Position numbers and translations under genes: made by a program | Source: Streptomyces sp. BK208 | GTDB lineage: Bacteria; Actinomycetota; Actinomycetes; Streptomycetales; Streptomycetaceae | DNA length: 64,000 nucleotides | Direction: 5' to 3' | Assembly: GCF_004364245.1 (NCBI RefSeq) | Contig: NZ_SOAV01000008.1 | Coordinates: 1 to 64,000 of the forward strand | In this document: in pieces, positions 54,296-63,800 of the stretch | How positions within the stretch are numbered: position 1 is the stretch's first letter | Layout: the number at the start of each line of letters is the position of its first letter | Notes under the pieces: generated by a model | The model's input: only the letters and a program-made list of their open reading frames with translations | Database searches by the model: none | Told to the model about the DNA's origin: nothing

Positions 54296-54398
54296 AGTTC
54301 ACCCCGTGGCACGCCTCCGTACGGGTGGAACAGCGTGTGCGCGCGACGGCGAGGGGGGACCTCTGGGCCTGACCGCTCACCGACCCGAGAGGAACTCC

Positions 54399-54611
54399 AT
54401 GCGCATCCGCTCCGCCCTCGCCACCGTCCTGCTGACCGTCGCCATGACCGCCGGCGGCGCCGCGGCGGCCACCGCCTTCGACGGCCCCATGCACGGTGAC
54501 GAGGACGCCACCTGCAGCCCGTACTTCGGCGCCATCACCACGGACAGCACCGGCGACCTGTACTTCGGCGGCATCAACTGCCGCAGCGACGACTACGACA
54601 TCGACAACTGA
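54399..54611 (+). CDS. Small secreted protein of unknown function
   Basis: 70 residues with a Sec signal peptide (MRIRSALATVLLTVAMTAGG, cleavage near TAFA or ATA-FD), followed by a 43-residue acidic mature part with two Cys (ATCSPYFG and GGINCRSDD) that could form one disulfide. I do not recognise the family. GAGAGG precedes the ATG. Confidence 0.7.
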   Translation: MRIRSALATVLLTVAMTAGGAAAATAFDGPMHGDEDATCSPYFGAITTDSTGDLYFGGINCRSDDYDIDN

Positions 54612-54719
54612 GCCGGTCCCGCCGTTCGCTCTCCCGGTCCCCCTCGGCCCCGTCGGCCGAGGGGGACCGGCGCGTGCGCGGGGCGCCTCGGTCCGCGTCG
54701 GCGCAGAGCCGGGGCTCGC

Positions 54720-55367
54720 TCACGCGGAGAGCGGGAACTCCTCGCCCAGCGCCCGGAAGACCGCCGTGTTCAGGGCGAAGGCGCGCTTGCACTCGGCGAC
54801 GACCCGCTGCTTCTCCAGGTCGTCCGCGCGGATGCCGTCCAGCAGGTCGCGGTACTCCCGCTTGAAGGCCGCCGGGTTGGTGATCTCCTCGAAGACGTAG
54901 AACCGGACCCCGTCGCCCTTCCTGGCGAAGCCCCACGTCCGCTCGGCCTTGTCGCGGATGATCTGCCCGCCCGACAGGTCGCCGAGGTAGCGCGTGTAGT
55001 GGTGGGCGACGTACCCCGCCGGCCAGTCCTCGGCGCACTCGCGCACCCGGGCCGCGTACGCCTCGGTCGCGGGCAGGGCGGTCAGGCCCGCGCGCCAGCC
55101 GGCGCCGCGCAGGTGCGCCAGGTCCCGCTCCAGGGAAGCCAGCCGCAGCAGCTCCGGCCGGACGAACGGTCCGGCCACCGGGTCCGCCGCCAGCCGTCCG
55201 GCGGCGGCCTCCAGGGCCTCGTAGACGAACCACAGCTGCTCGGTGTAGCGCGCGTACGCGTCCATGCCGAGCCGGCCCCCGAGCAGGTCGCTCATGAAGG
55301 TGGAGGTCTCCGCCTCCACGTGCTGCTCGTGGGACGCCGTGCGGATGAGGGTCGAGAAGGAGTCCAT
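54720..55367 (-). CDS. Biliverdin-producing heme oxygenase
   Basis: 215 residues, HmuO type. The proximal heme ligand His is in TASHEQHVEAE and the distal helix is YLGDLSGGQIIRDKA with its Gly pair. It cleaves heme to biliverdin, CO and iron. An iron box 14 bases before the start shows control by DmdR-type repression, so it is made on iron limitation for heme iron use. No heme transporter is adjacent. Confidence 0.95.
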   Translation of the reverse strand: MDSFSTLIRTASHEQHVEAETSTFMSDLLGGRLGMDAYARYTEQLWFVYEALEAAAGRLAADPVAGPFVRPELLRLASLERDLAHLRGAGWRAGLTALPATEAYAARVRECAEDWPAGYVAHHYTRYLGDLSGGQIIRDKAERTWGFARKGDGVRFYVFEEITNPAAFKREYRDLLDGIRADDLEKQRVVAECKRAFALNTAVFRALGEEFPLSA

Positions 55368-55380
55368 GGGCGCGATTTTC

Positions 55381-55399
55381 TGTGGTTAGGCTTACCTAA
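55381..55399. promoter_or_regulatory. DmdR1-type iron box upstream of heme oxygenase
   Basis: TGTGGTTAGGCTTACCTAA agrees with TTAGGTTAGGCTCACCTAA at 16 of 19 positions and contains the core TTAGGCTTACCTAA. It lies 14-32 bases before the heme oxygenase start. Confidence 0.88.
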
Positions 55400-55456
55400 G
55401 TCAATAGGTTGCCGACGGGCTGTCGGCAAAAGCGTACCCACCCGGACGCGAAACGA

Positions 55457-55478
55457 CCCGCCCTCCGAGGAGAGCGGG
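55457..55478. terminator. Hairpin after methionine aminopeptidase gene
   Basis: CCCGCCCTCC (55457-55466) pairs with GGAGAGCGGG (55469-55478) with one mismatch, 21 bases after the map stop on the - strand. Confidence 0.65.
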
Positions 55479-55498
55479 CCGTCCGGGGGCGTGCGGGG

Positions 55499-56356
55499 TC
55501 AGGGCAGGGTAAGGATCTCCGCGCCCGAGTCGGTCACCACCAGCGTGTGCTCGAACTGGGCCGTCCGCTTGCGGTCCTTCGTCACGACCGTCCAGCCGTC
55601 GTCCCACATGTCGTACTCGTGCGTCCCGAGCGTCAGCATCGGCTCGATCGTGAAGGTCATCCCGGGCTGGATGACCGTCGTCGCGTGCGGGCTGTCGTAG
55701 TGCGGGACGATGAGCCCCGAGTGGAACGACGAGTTGATGCCGTGACCGGTGAAGTCCCGCACCACCCCGTACCCGAACCGCTTCGCGTACGACTCGATGA
55801 CCCGGCCGATGATGTTGATCTGCCGGCCCGGCTTGACCGCCTTGATCGCGCGGGCCAGTGACTCCCGGGTCCGCTCGACCAGCAGCCGGCTCTCCTCGTC
55901 CACGTCACCGACCAGGTACGTCGCGTTGTTGTCGCCGTGCACCCCGCCGATGTACGCCGTCACGTCGAGGTTCACGATGTCGCCGTCACGCAGCACCGTG
56001 GAGTCGGGGATGCCGTGGCAGATCACCTCGTTGACCGAGCTGCACAGGGACTTCGGGTAGCCCCGGTAGCCGAGCGTCGAGGGGTAGGCGCCGTGGTCGC
56101 ACATGTACGCGTGCGCCACCCGGTCCAGTTCGTCCGTCGTCACGCCGGGCGCGATGTGCTTGGCGGCCTCCTCCATCGCCCGCGCCGCGATCCGCCCGGC
56201 CACGCGCATCGCCTCGATCGTCTCGGGCGTCTGCACCTCCGGACCGGTGTACGGGGTCGGCGCGGGTTTGCCGACGTACTCGGGCCTGCGGATGTTTCCG
56301 GGCACGGAACGGGTGGGAGACAGCTCCCCTGGTACGAGCAGCGACTGGCCAGACAT
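55499..56356 (-). CDS. map: Methionine aminopeptidase type I
   Basis: 285 residues. Metal ligands are seen: NLDVTAYIGGVHGDNNATYL (two Asp), TGHGI (His), FTIEPML and QFEHTLVV (two Glu), with the substrate His in CHGIPD. It removes the initiator methionine. The N-terminal extension of about 40 residues (RPEYVGKPAP) with an SH3-binding-like segment is typical of actinobacterial MAPs. It is one of probably two map genes in the genome. Confidence 0.96.
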   Translation of the reverse strand: MSGQSLLVPGELSPTRSVPGNIRRPEYVGKPAPTPYTGPEVQTPETIEAMRVAGRIAARAMEEAAKHIAPGVTTDELDRVAHAYMCDHGAYPSTLGYRGYPKSLCSSVNEVICHGIPDSTVLRDGDIVNLDVTAYIGGVHGDNNATYLVGDVDEESRLLVERTRESLARAIKAVKPGRQINIIGRVIESYAKRFGYGVVRDFTGHGINSSFHSGLIVPHYDSPHATTVIQPGMTFTIEPMLTLGTHEYDMWDDGWTVVTKDRKRTAQFEHTLVVTDSGAEILTLP

Positions 56357-56413
56357 GCAGCGAGTCTAACCAGCACGCATGGGGGAACATGTCGGTGGCG
56401 AGAGGAGCTGCCC

Positions 56414-56656
56414 ATGGCCCTGTTCAAGAAGCGCACGGTCGGCAAACCGGGCGAGTGGTACTACTGCCTGGAGCACCAGAAGGTCGAGGAGGGCCCGGAC
56501 TGCCCGGGCAAGGACCGTTTCGGGCCGTACGCCTCCCGCACCGAGGCCGAGCAGGCGATGCAGACCGCCCGCGAACGCAACCTGGAGTGGGAGAACGACC
56601 CCAGGTGGTACGACGCCTCCTCGGCGGGAAGCGCCGACGGCGACAGGAACGACTGA
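56414..56656 (+). CDS. Conserved small actinobacterial protein
   Basis: 80 residues, soluble: MALFKKRTVGKPGEWYYCLEHQKVEEGPDCPGKDRFGPYASRTEAEQAM. The body has Cys and His residues (YYCLEHQ, PDCPGKD) that might bind a metal, and the charged TEAEQAMQTARERNLEWENDPRW end. I do not know a function. GAGGAG precedes the ATG. Confidence 0.82.
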   Translation: MALFKKRTVGKPGEWYYCLEHQKVEEGPDCPGKDRFGPYASRTEAEQAMQTARERNLEWENDPRWYDASSAGSADGDRND

Positions 56657-56669
56657 GCGGGCGGACCGG

Positions 56670-58007
56670 TCAGGCGCCCGCGGTGGCGGCTGCGCGCTTC
56701 TCGCGCAGCCGCACCGCGTGCTCGTTCGTCCGCACGTCGTACGTCATCATCGTCGGCAGGCACAGCGCGAGCAGTCCCACCGCGCCCGCGCACAGCAGCC
56801 CGCCCGACCACACCGACGCCCGCACCCCCGCCAGCGCGGCCGTGCCGCCCGCCCGCACCTGACCGAGCTGCGGACCCACCGAGTACGACAGCAGCTCGAT
56901 CCCCGCGAGCCGGCCGCGCAGCTCGTCCGGGATGGTCTGGTTCCACATGGCACCGCGGAAGACACCGCTGACCATGTCGCACGCCCCGGCGAGGGCGAAG
57001 CACAGCAGTACCAGCCACACGTTCCCGGCGAAGCCCGCGGCGGCGATCGCCAGGCCCCAGCCGGCCGCCGCCAGCACCACCATCCGCCCGTGCCGGTGCA
57101 CCCGCGACGTCCACCCGCTGCTCACGCTCACCAGCAGCGCCCCCGCCGGGATCGCCGCGTACATCAGTCCCAGCGACCACTCGGCGTCCAGCTCGTCGGC
57201 CAGGAACGGCAGCACCGCCAGCGGCATGGCCAGCAGCATCGCCGCGATGTCCACGGCGTACGTGCCCAGCAGCTCCTTGCGGTTCCACGCGTACCGGGCG
57301 CCCTCGGCGATCGCCGCCCACGACGGCCGGACCGCCTCGTGCGAGGCGGGCGAGGAGGCGAGGCCCACCACCAGCGCCACCGAGACGGCGAAGGTCACCA
57401 GGTCCACCGCGTACGCCCAGCCGAGCCCCGCGTACGCCACCACCACGCCCGCCAGCGCCGGCCCGGCGATCGCGCCGACCTGCCAGCGCAGCGCGTTCAG
57501 CGAGGCGGCGGCCGGCAGGTGCTCGTGGGCCACGATCCGCGGGGTCAGCGAGTCCAGGGCCGGCCGCTGGACCGCGCCGAGCGCCGAGGTGAACGCGGCG
57601 ATCACGTACAGCGGCCACACGGCGGGGCTCGGCAGCAGCGCGTTGAGCAGCAGCGCCGCGCACAGCACGCCCTGACCGGCCTCCGTCCACAGGATCAGCT
57701 TCCGCTTGTCCCAGGCGTCGGCCAGCGCACCGCCGTACAGCCCGAACACCACCATCGGCACCAGTTCCACGGCGCCGACGGCGCCCACCGCGGTCGCCGA
57801 GCCCGTCAGCTCCTTGATCTGCACGGGCAGCGCGACGAAGGTCAGGAAGCTCCCGAAGTTCGTGATCAGACCGGAGACCCACAGCCGCCGGAAGTCGCGG
57901 GAGGCCCGCCAGGGGGAGAGGTCGGGCAGCAGGGCGCGCAGGCCGGTGGGCGCGTCGGTGGGCGAGGCCTCGGCGGGAGCGGCGTCTGCGGGGGAGGTGT
58001 CGGTCAC
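56670..58007 (-). CDS. MFS transporter, EntS-like (MFS_3)
   Basis: 445 residues, about 12 helices, with the DFRRLWVSGLITNFGSFLTFVALPVQ opening of the enterobactin-exporter-like MFS_3 family and GGALADAWDKRKLILWTE (motif A). It could export a siderophore or drug; the surrounding iron genes make a siderophore role attractive but unproven. Confidence 0.9.
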   Translation of the reverse strand: MTDTSPADAAPAEASPTDAPTGLRALLPDLSPWRASRDFRRLWVSGLITNFGSFLTFVALPVQIKELTGSATAVGAVGAVELVPMVVFGLYGGALADAWDKRKLILWTEAGQGVLCAALLLNALLPSPAVWPLYVIAAFTSALGAVQRPALDSLTPRIVAHEHLPAAASLNALRWQVGAIAGPALAGVVVAYAGLGWAYAVDLVTFAVSVALVVGLASSPASHEAVRPSWAAIAEGARYAWNRKELLGTYAVDIAAMLLAMPLAVLPFLADELDAEWSLGLMYAAIPAGALLVSVSSGWTSRVHRHGRMVVLAAAGWGLAIAAAGFAGNVWLVLLCFALAGACDMVSGVFRGAMWNQTIPDELRGRLAGIELLSYSVGPQLGQVRAGGTAALAGVRASVWSGGLLCAGAVGLLALCLPTMMTYDVRTNEHAVRLREKRAAATAGA

Positions 58008-58084
58008 GAGGGGTCATCGTCCGGCGGCCGGACGAGCGCGGGCAACCGGTTTTCCCGGCGGCCCCCGGCCGGGCCGTGCGGCCG

Positions 58085-58699
58085 TCACCAGCCCGACGGC
58101 GGGGGCGCCGTCAGGTGGTCGGCCAGACGCGACAGGCGGTCCCTCAAGCGGCGCCGGCCCCGGGGCGGCGGCACCGCGTTCTCCCCGGCCGACGCGCTGA
58201 CCAGGTGCTGCACCGTGTCCAGGTCCAGTTCGGCGCCGTCCGGGACGGTCAGCGTCTCGTGCGCCATCGCCGTCAGCTCCCGCTCGCCCGGGTCCCGGCC
58301 GGTGCCCAGCGCCAGCACCGTCGCACCGGCCCGGCGGGCGTCGTGCACCCGCTCCAGGAGCCCCGCGCCGGGCTCGTCGGGCGTCACCACCAGCAGCGTC
58401 TCGCCGCGCCTGGCCGCCGCCAGCCGCCCCAGACCGACCGCGAGATGCGCGGGGTCCGACGGGAGCGCATCGTGCCGGACCAGCGTCGGTGCCAGCTCCG
58501 GCGTCCCCGACCAGGCGGCCTCGTCCACCAGGTGCGCCGCCAGGTGCCAGGGCTCGTACGCGGGGGTGCCCACCAGCAGCAGGCCGCCCCCGTGCGGCAC
58601 CACCGACCCGCGCAGCGCCCCCGCGAACCTCCGGGTGGCCCCCAGCCACTCGGTCCCGGCGAGCACTTCCCGCAGCAGCGCGACCCGTACGGCGTCCAT
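58085..58699 (-). CDS. Hypothetical protein, SIS-like fold possible
   Basis: 204 residues, ATG 58699. GGLLLVGTPAYEPWHLAAHLVDEAAW and the later TLLVVTPDEPGAGLLERVHDARRAGATVLALGTG resemble the sugar-isomerase (SIS) domain pattern, as in actinobacterial proteins of unknown role. The C-terminal Arg-rich tail is disordered. No function can be given. Confidence 0.75.
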   Translation of the reverse strand: MDAVRVALLREVLAGTEWLGATRRFAGALRGSVVPHGGGLLLVGTPAYEPWHLAAHLVDEAAWSGTPELAPTLVRHDALPSDPAHLAVGLGRLAAARRGETLLVVTPDEPGAGLLERVHDARRAGATVLALGTGRDPGERELTAMAHETLTVPDGAELDLDTVQHLVSASAGENAVPPPRGRRRLRDRLSRLADHLTAPPPSGW

Positions 58700-58830
58700 G
58701 CGGCCGCATCCTGCCGCAACCGCGTCCCCGCGGTCCGGGGTTCGCCCCCGATTCACCCGGCCCGGGGACCGCCTCTTGCCGACCGGGACCCGTACCCGTG
58801 GGCCGGGCGCCGCGGACGTAGGGTCGCCCC

Positions 58831-59550
58831 ATGACCTCTACCGACAGTGCTGCACAGAAGGCCGCCGCCAAGGCCCCGGCCAAGGACCCCTGGGACCTGC
58901 CCGACGTCTCCGGGCTGGTCGTCGGCGTGCTCGGCGGCACCGGGCCCCAGGGCAAGGGCCTCGCGTACCGCCTCGCCAAGGCCGGCCAGAAGGTGATCGT
59001 CGGCTCCCGCGCCGCCGAGCGCGCCCAGGCCGCCGCCGAGGAGATCGGGCACGGCGTCGAAGGTGCCGACAACGCCGAGACCGCCCGCCGCAGCGACGTC
59101 GTGATCGTCGCCGTGCCGTGGGACGGTCACGGCAAGACCCTCGAATCCCTGCGCGAGGAGCTGTCCGGCAAGCTCGTCGTCGACTGCGTCAACCCGCTCG
59201 GCTTCGACAAGAAGGGCGCCTACGCGCTCAAGCCCGAGGAGGGCAGCGCCGCCGAGCAGGCCGCCGCCCTGCTGCCGGACAGCCGGGTCGCCGCCGCCTT
59301 CCACCACCTCTCGGCGGTCCTCCTCCAGGACCCGGAGATCGACGAGATCGACACCGACGTGATGGTGCTCGGCGAGGAGCGCGCCGACGTGGAGATCGTG
59401 CAGGCCCTCGCCGGGCGCATCGCCGGCATGCGCGGCGTCTTCGCCGGGCGGCTGCGCAACGCCCACCAGGTCGAGTCGCTCGTCGCCAACCTGATCTCGG
59501 TCAACCGCCGCTACAAGGCGCACGCCGGGCTCCGGGTCACGGACGTATGA
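58831..59550 (+). CDS. F420H2:NADP+ oxidoreductase
   Basis: 239 residues. Rossmann motif VVGVLGGTGPQGKGLAYRLAK with SRAAERA downstream gives NADP binding, and DVVIVAVPWDGH, VVDCVNPLGF and AFHHLSA form the F420 site of Fno/NpdG enzymes. It moves hydride between coenzyme F420 and NADP. The N-terminal 28 residues are an Ala/Lys-rich extension. Confidence 0.93.
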   Translation: MTSTDSAAQKAAAKAPAKDPWDLPDVSGLVVGVLGGTGPQGKGLAYRLAKAGQKVIVGSRAAERAQAAAEEIGHGVEGADNAETARRSDVVIVAVPWDGHGKTLESLREELSGKLVVDCVNPLGFDKKGAYALKPEEGSAAEQAAALLPDSRVAAAFHHLSAVLLQDPEIDEIDTDVMVLGEERADVEIVQALAGRIAGMRGVFAGRLRNAHQVESLVANLISVNRRYKAHAGLRVTDV

Positions 59551-59556
59551 GGCGAT

Positions 59557-59586
59557 GGGGGACACTGGTCGGTACCAGTGTCCCCC
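59557..59586. terminator. Terminator hairpin after the F420 oxidoreductase gene
   Basis: Perfect 13-base stem GGGGGACACTGGT (59557-59569) and its complement (59574-59586). It sits in the 53-base gap before a small membrane protein gene and may also shape that gene's leader. Confidence 0.8.
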
Positions 59587-59603
59587 CGACAGGAGCCGTT
59601 CCC

Positions 59604-59795
59604 ATGCCCCGCCTCGCCCTCTACGCCCTGGTCGTCTGCGTGCTCGCCGTGGCCGCCGCCGTCGTCTCCTTCGTGCAGGGCAGTGTCGTGATCGGCGTCG
59701 TGTGGGTGCTGCTGTCGGGCCTGTCGTCCAACATGTGCTGGTACTACCTCAAGCGCGGCCGGGACGCCCGGCGCACCGCGACGCCCCTCGGCTGA
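59604..59795 (+). CDS. Small two-helix membrane protein
   Basis: 63 residues with two hydrophobic helices (YALVVCVLAVAAAVVSFVQG and VVIGVVWVLLSGLSSNM) and a basic tail. AGGAG precedes its ATG by 10 bases. Function unknown. Confidence 0.72.
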   Translation: MPRLALYALVVCVLAVAAAVVSFVQGSVVIGVVWVLLSGLSSNMCWYYLKRGRDARRTATPLG

Positions 59796-59802
59796 GCGAC
59801 GC

Positions 59803-60600
59803 TCACCCGCCCGGCGTGCACAGCGGGTCGGTCTGCCAGAAGCGGTACAGCTCGAAACCGCAGTACGTGTCGGCCTCGTCGATCCCGAGACCCCGCAGGA
59901 GCGCGTCGACCGCGTCGAAGAACACGCCGTTGAGCGCCGGGATCCACAGCAGCGCGAACACGATCAGCAGCCCGACCGGCGCGAGCGGCTCCACCTGCCG
60001 CCGCACGTTGTACGACAGCCAGGGCTCGATCACGCCGTAGCCGTCAAGGCCCGGCACCGGCAGGAAGTTCAGGATCGCGGCCGTGACCTGGAGCAGCGCG
60101 AGGAAGGCCAGCGCGAGCCGGAAGTCGCGCGGCACGCCGTCCAGCGCGTCCAGCCAGAACGGCGCCGTGCACACCACGGCGAACAGCACGTTCGTCAGGG
60201 GGCCCGCCGCCGAGATCAGACTGTGCCGCCAGCGTCCCCGGATCCGCCCGCGCTCGATGAAGACGGCGCCGCCGGGCAGACCGATCCCGCCCATGATCAC
60301 GAACAGGACGGGGAGGACGATGCTGAGCAGAGCATGGGTGTACTTGAGAGGGTTCAGCGTGAGGTAGCCCTTCGAGCCGACCGAGATGTCGCCGCTGTGC
60401 AGCGCGGTGCGGGCGTGCGCGTACTCGTGCAGGCACAGCGACACGACCCACGCGGCCGTCACGAACAGGAACACGGCGAGACCCGGCTGCTCGGCGAACC
60501 CGGTCCAGGCGGCCCAGCCCGTGACCGCGGCGACGGCGACGATCCCGAGGAAGACGGGACTGATCCGCCGGTCGCTGGGACGGGCGGTGGCGGTGGACAT
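59803..60600 (-). CDS. Site-2-protease-family membrane metalloprotease
   Basis: 265 residues, six or so helices. The zinc motif is HEYAHA (HExxH) in the second helix and NFLPVPGLDGYGV supplies the third ligand (NxxPxxxLDG). Members cleave membrane proteins within the bilayer; this form lacks a PDZ domain. ATG 60600 follows AGGGAG. It converges on the small membrane protein gene, 7 bases apart. Confidence 0.9.
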   Translation of the reverse strand: MSTATARPSDRRISPVFLGIVAVAAVTGWAAWTGFAEQPGLAVFLFVTAAWVVSLCLHEYAHARTALHSGDISVGSKGYLTLNPLKYTHALLSIVLPVLFVIMGGIGLPGGAVFIERGRIRGRWRHSLISAAGPLTNVLFAVVCTAPFWLDALDGVPRDFRLALAFLALLQVTAAILNFLPVPGLDGYGVIEPWLSYNVRRQVEPLAPVGLLIVFALLWIPALNGVFFDAVDALLRGLGIDEADTYCGFELYRFWQTDPLCTPGG

Positions 60601-60809
60601 GGCACTCCCTGACTGTCGGACACGTGTGGCTGGGCACCTGCGGGCTGCGGGACTGCCCGACCGTACCGGGCGCAGGGGTGAAACGTCTCCCGGGCGGCGG
60701 TCGTTCCGGGGCGGGAGCGCGGGTCGGGAGCGGGGGCTGCCCGGAGGCGGCCGCGCCGGGCGGCGGAAACCCCGTGACCGGCTCCGACGGCAGCGGGGAC
60801 AATGGGCCC

Positions 60810-63800
60810 GTGCGCTATCGCATCCTCGGAACCACCCAGGCACTCCGTCCCGACGGCACGGCCGTCCCGCTCGGCGGGGCGCGGCTGCGTGCCCTGCTGA
60901 CCGTGCTCGCCCTCCGGGCCGGCCGGGCCGTCCCGACGGGGCTGCTGGTGGAGGAGGTGTGGGGCGGGGCCCCGCCCGCCGACGCGTCGGGGGCCCTGCA
61001 GGCGCTGGTCGGGCGGCTGCGCCGGGCGCTGGGCTCGGACTCGGTCGCCTCGGCCGACGGCGGCTACCGCCTCGACGCCGCCCCCGACGACGTCGACCTG
61101 CACCGCTTCGACCGGCTCGCCGGTGAGGGCACCCGCGCGCTCGCCGACGGCGACCCGGCCAAGGCTGCCGTCGTACTGGACGACGCCCTCGCCCTGTGGC
61201 GCGGCCCCGTCCTCGCCGACCTGCCCGACCGCACCGCGGAGGCGGCGCGTTGGGAGACCCGGCACCTGGACACCCTGCGGGCCCGCCACACCGCCGCCCT
61301 GGGCCTGGGCCGGGCCGAGCACTCCCTGCCCGAGCTGACCGCCCTGTGCGACGCCCACCCCCTGGACGAGCCCCTCCAGGCGCTGCGGCTGCGCGCCCTG
61401 CGCGACACCGGCCGCACCGCCGAGGCGCTCGCCGCCTACGACGGCGTGCGCCGCCTCCTCGCCACCCGCCTCGGCACCGACCCGGGCCCCGACCTCCGGG
61501 CCCTGCACGCGGAACTGCTCCACCCGGCCTCGCCCCCGACCCCCGGCCCGGCTCCGACGCCGGGCCCCGGCACGACGGCGGCACCCGGGTCCGGGTCCGG
61601 GGCCGGGTATGGGTCCGGGTCCGGGTATCGGTCCGGGTCCGGCTCCGGTCCGTCCCCGAGGTTCGGCGCGCGGCCGGGCGCCGGGTCGGCTCCGGTGCCC
61701 GGCGAGGGTCCGGCGCCCGGATCCGGTTACGGCCCCGGTGAGACGCCCGGGTCCGGTGCGGGGCGGGAGCCTGACTCGGGACAGCGCCCGGGTGCGGGTG
61801 CGGGTGCGGGGTCCGGTCCGGGTCTGGAGGACGGTTGGCCTTCGACGTCCGGCGCGGGTCGGGAGGCCGGTGCGGGGTCGGGTTCGGGTTCGGGTCGGGA
61901 GGACGGTTGGCCTTCGACGTCCGGCGCGGGTCAGGAGCCCGGTGCGGGTGAAGGGTCCGGTTCCGGTCCGGGTCTGGAGGACGGTTGGCCTTCGACGTCC
62001 GGCGGGGGATCGGAGCCCGGCGCGGGTCAGGCTTCGGGTCCGTGCCCGGCTGCGGGGTCGGCTTCGCCGTCCGGTCATGGTCCGGGGCCGAGGCACGGCT
62101 CGGGCTGGGCGCCCGGTGCGGCTCCGGTTTCCGGGGCGGCCCCGGGGCGCGGTTCGGCGCCCGGCCCCTCCTCGGCCCCGACGTCCGCTCCTGGTCCCGC
62201 CCCGGTGCCCGGCACCCCTGCGGCGCCCGCCGTCCCGTCGGCCTCCGGTCCGGTGCCTCCCCCCGGCACCGGGTCCGGAGACGCCCTCGCCCCGGCCCCG
62301 GGCACGGGATCCGCACCGTCCTCCGGCCCCGGCACCGTGTCCGCCCCGGCCGTCGGTACCGGTACCGGCCCCGGCACCGTCCCCGGAGTCGCACTCGCCC
62401 CCGGCCCGGTGCCCGCGGCGCCCCCGGGGTCCTTCGACGGAACCGGTGTGGAGGCGCCTCGTCCCCGGGGCAATCTCCGGGCCCGGCTCACCTCCTTCGT
62501 CGGCCGGGACCACGACGTGGACGTACTGCGCGCCGACCTGGCGACCGCGCGGCTGGTCACGCTCCTGGGGCCCGGCGGCGCCGGAAAGACGCGGCTGTCG
62601 CAGGAGGTCGCCGAGCGGGCCGGGGACACGGCGCCCGACGGGGTGTGGCTGGCCGAGCTGGCGCCCGTCGACGACCCCGCCGCCGTACCGGAGGCCGTGC
62701 TGACCGCCGTCGGCGCCCGCGAGACCGTGCTCTACCGCGCCGGCGCCGAGGAGATGCGGGCCGTCACCGCCGTCGAGGGGCAGGACACCGCCGTCGAGCG
62801 CCTCGTCGAGCACTGCGGCCGGCGCCGCATGCTGATCGTCCTCGACAACTGCGAGCACGTCGTCGACGCCGCCGCCCGCCTCACCGAGGAACTCCTCGCC
62901 CGCTGCCCCCACCTGACCGTCCTCGCCACCAGCCGCGAACCCCTCGGTGTCCCCGGGGAGTCGCTGCGCCCCGTGGAGCCGCTGCCCGAGCCCGCCGCGC
63001 TGCGGCTGCTCGCGGACCGGGGCGCCGCCGCCCGCCCCGGCTTCCGCGTCGACGCCGACGAGGCGACCGCCGCCGCCTGCGCCGAGATCTGCCGCCGCCT
63101 CGACGGCCTGCCGCTGGCCATCGAACTGGCCGCGGCCCGGCTGCGCATGCTCACCCCGCGCCAGATCGCCGACCGGCTCGACGACCGCTTCCGCCTGCTC
63201 ACCTCCGGCAGCCGCACCGTCCTGCCCCGCCAGCAGACGCTGCGCGCGGTCGTCGACTGGTCCTGGGACCTGCTCGACCCGGACGAGCGCGAGGTACTGG
63301 GACGGCTGTCGGTGTTCGCGGGCGGCTGCGACCTCACCGCAGCCGAGGCCGTGTGCGGGCCCGCCGCGCTGGACGCACTCGGCTCCCTCGTCGACAAGTC
63401 CCTCGTCGTGGCCACGCCCGTGACCGACCGGAGCACCGGCGACGGCATGCGCTACCGGCTCCTGGAGACCGTCGCCGAATACGCCGGCGAGCGCCTCGAC
63501 GAGACCGGCGGGCGGGCGGCCGCCGCCCGTGCCCACCTGACGTACTACCGCGAACTCGCCCGCACCACCGACCCTCTGCTGCGCGGGCCGGAGCAACTCG
63601 CCGCCGTCGAGCGGCTGGAGCGCGAGTACGAGAACCTGCGCACCGCCCTGCGGCACGCCGTCGCCGAACGCGACGAGCAGGAGGCGCTGTGCCTGGCGCT
63701 GTCGCTGGTCTGGTACTGGCAGATGCGCGACCTGCGGGTGGAGGCCCGAAACTGGTTCGCCGAGGTTATGGCGCTCGGCCCGGACCCGTTCGCCGAGCCG

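Noticed and set aside
59803..62394. 863-residue - strand frame extending the protease gene upstream
   Set aside because: The extension is Arg/Pro-rich repeat translation of the SARP linker; the protease start at 60600 has its own ribosome site.
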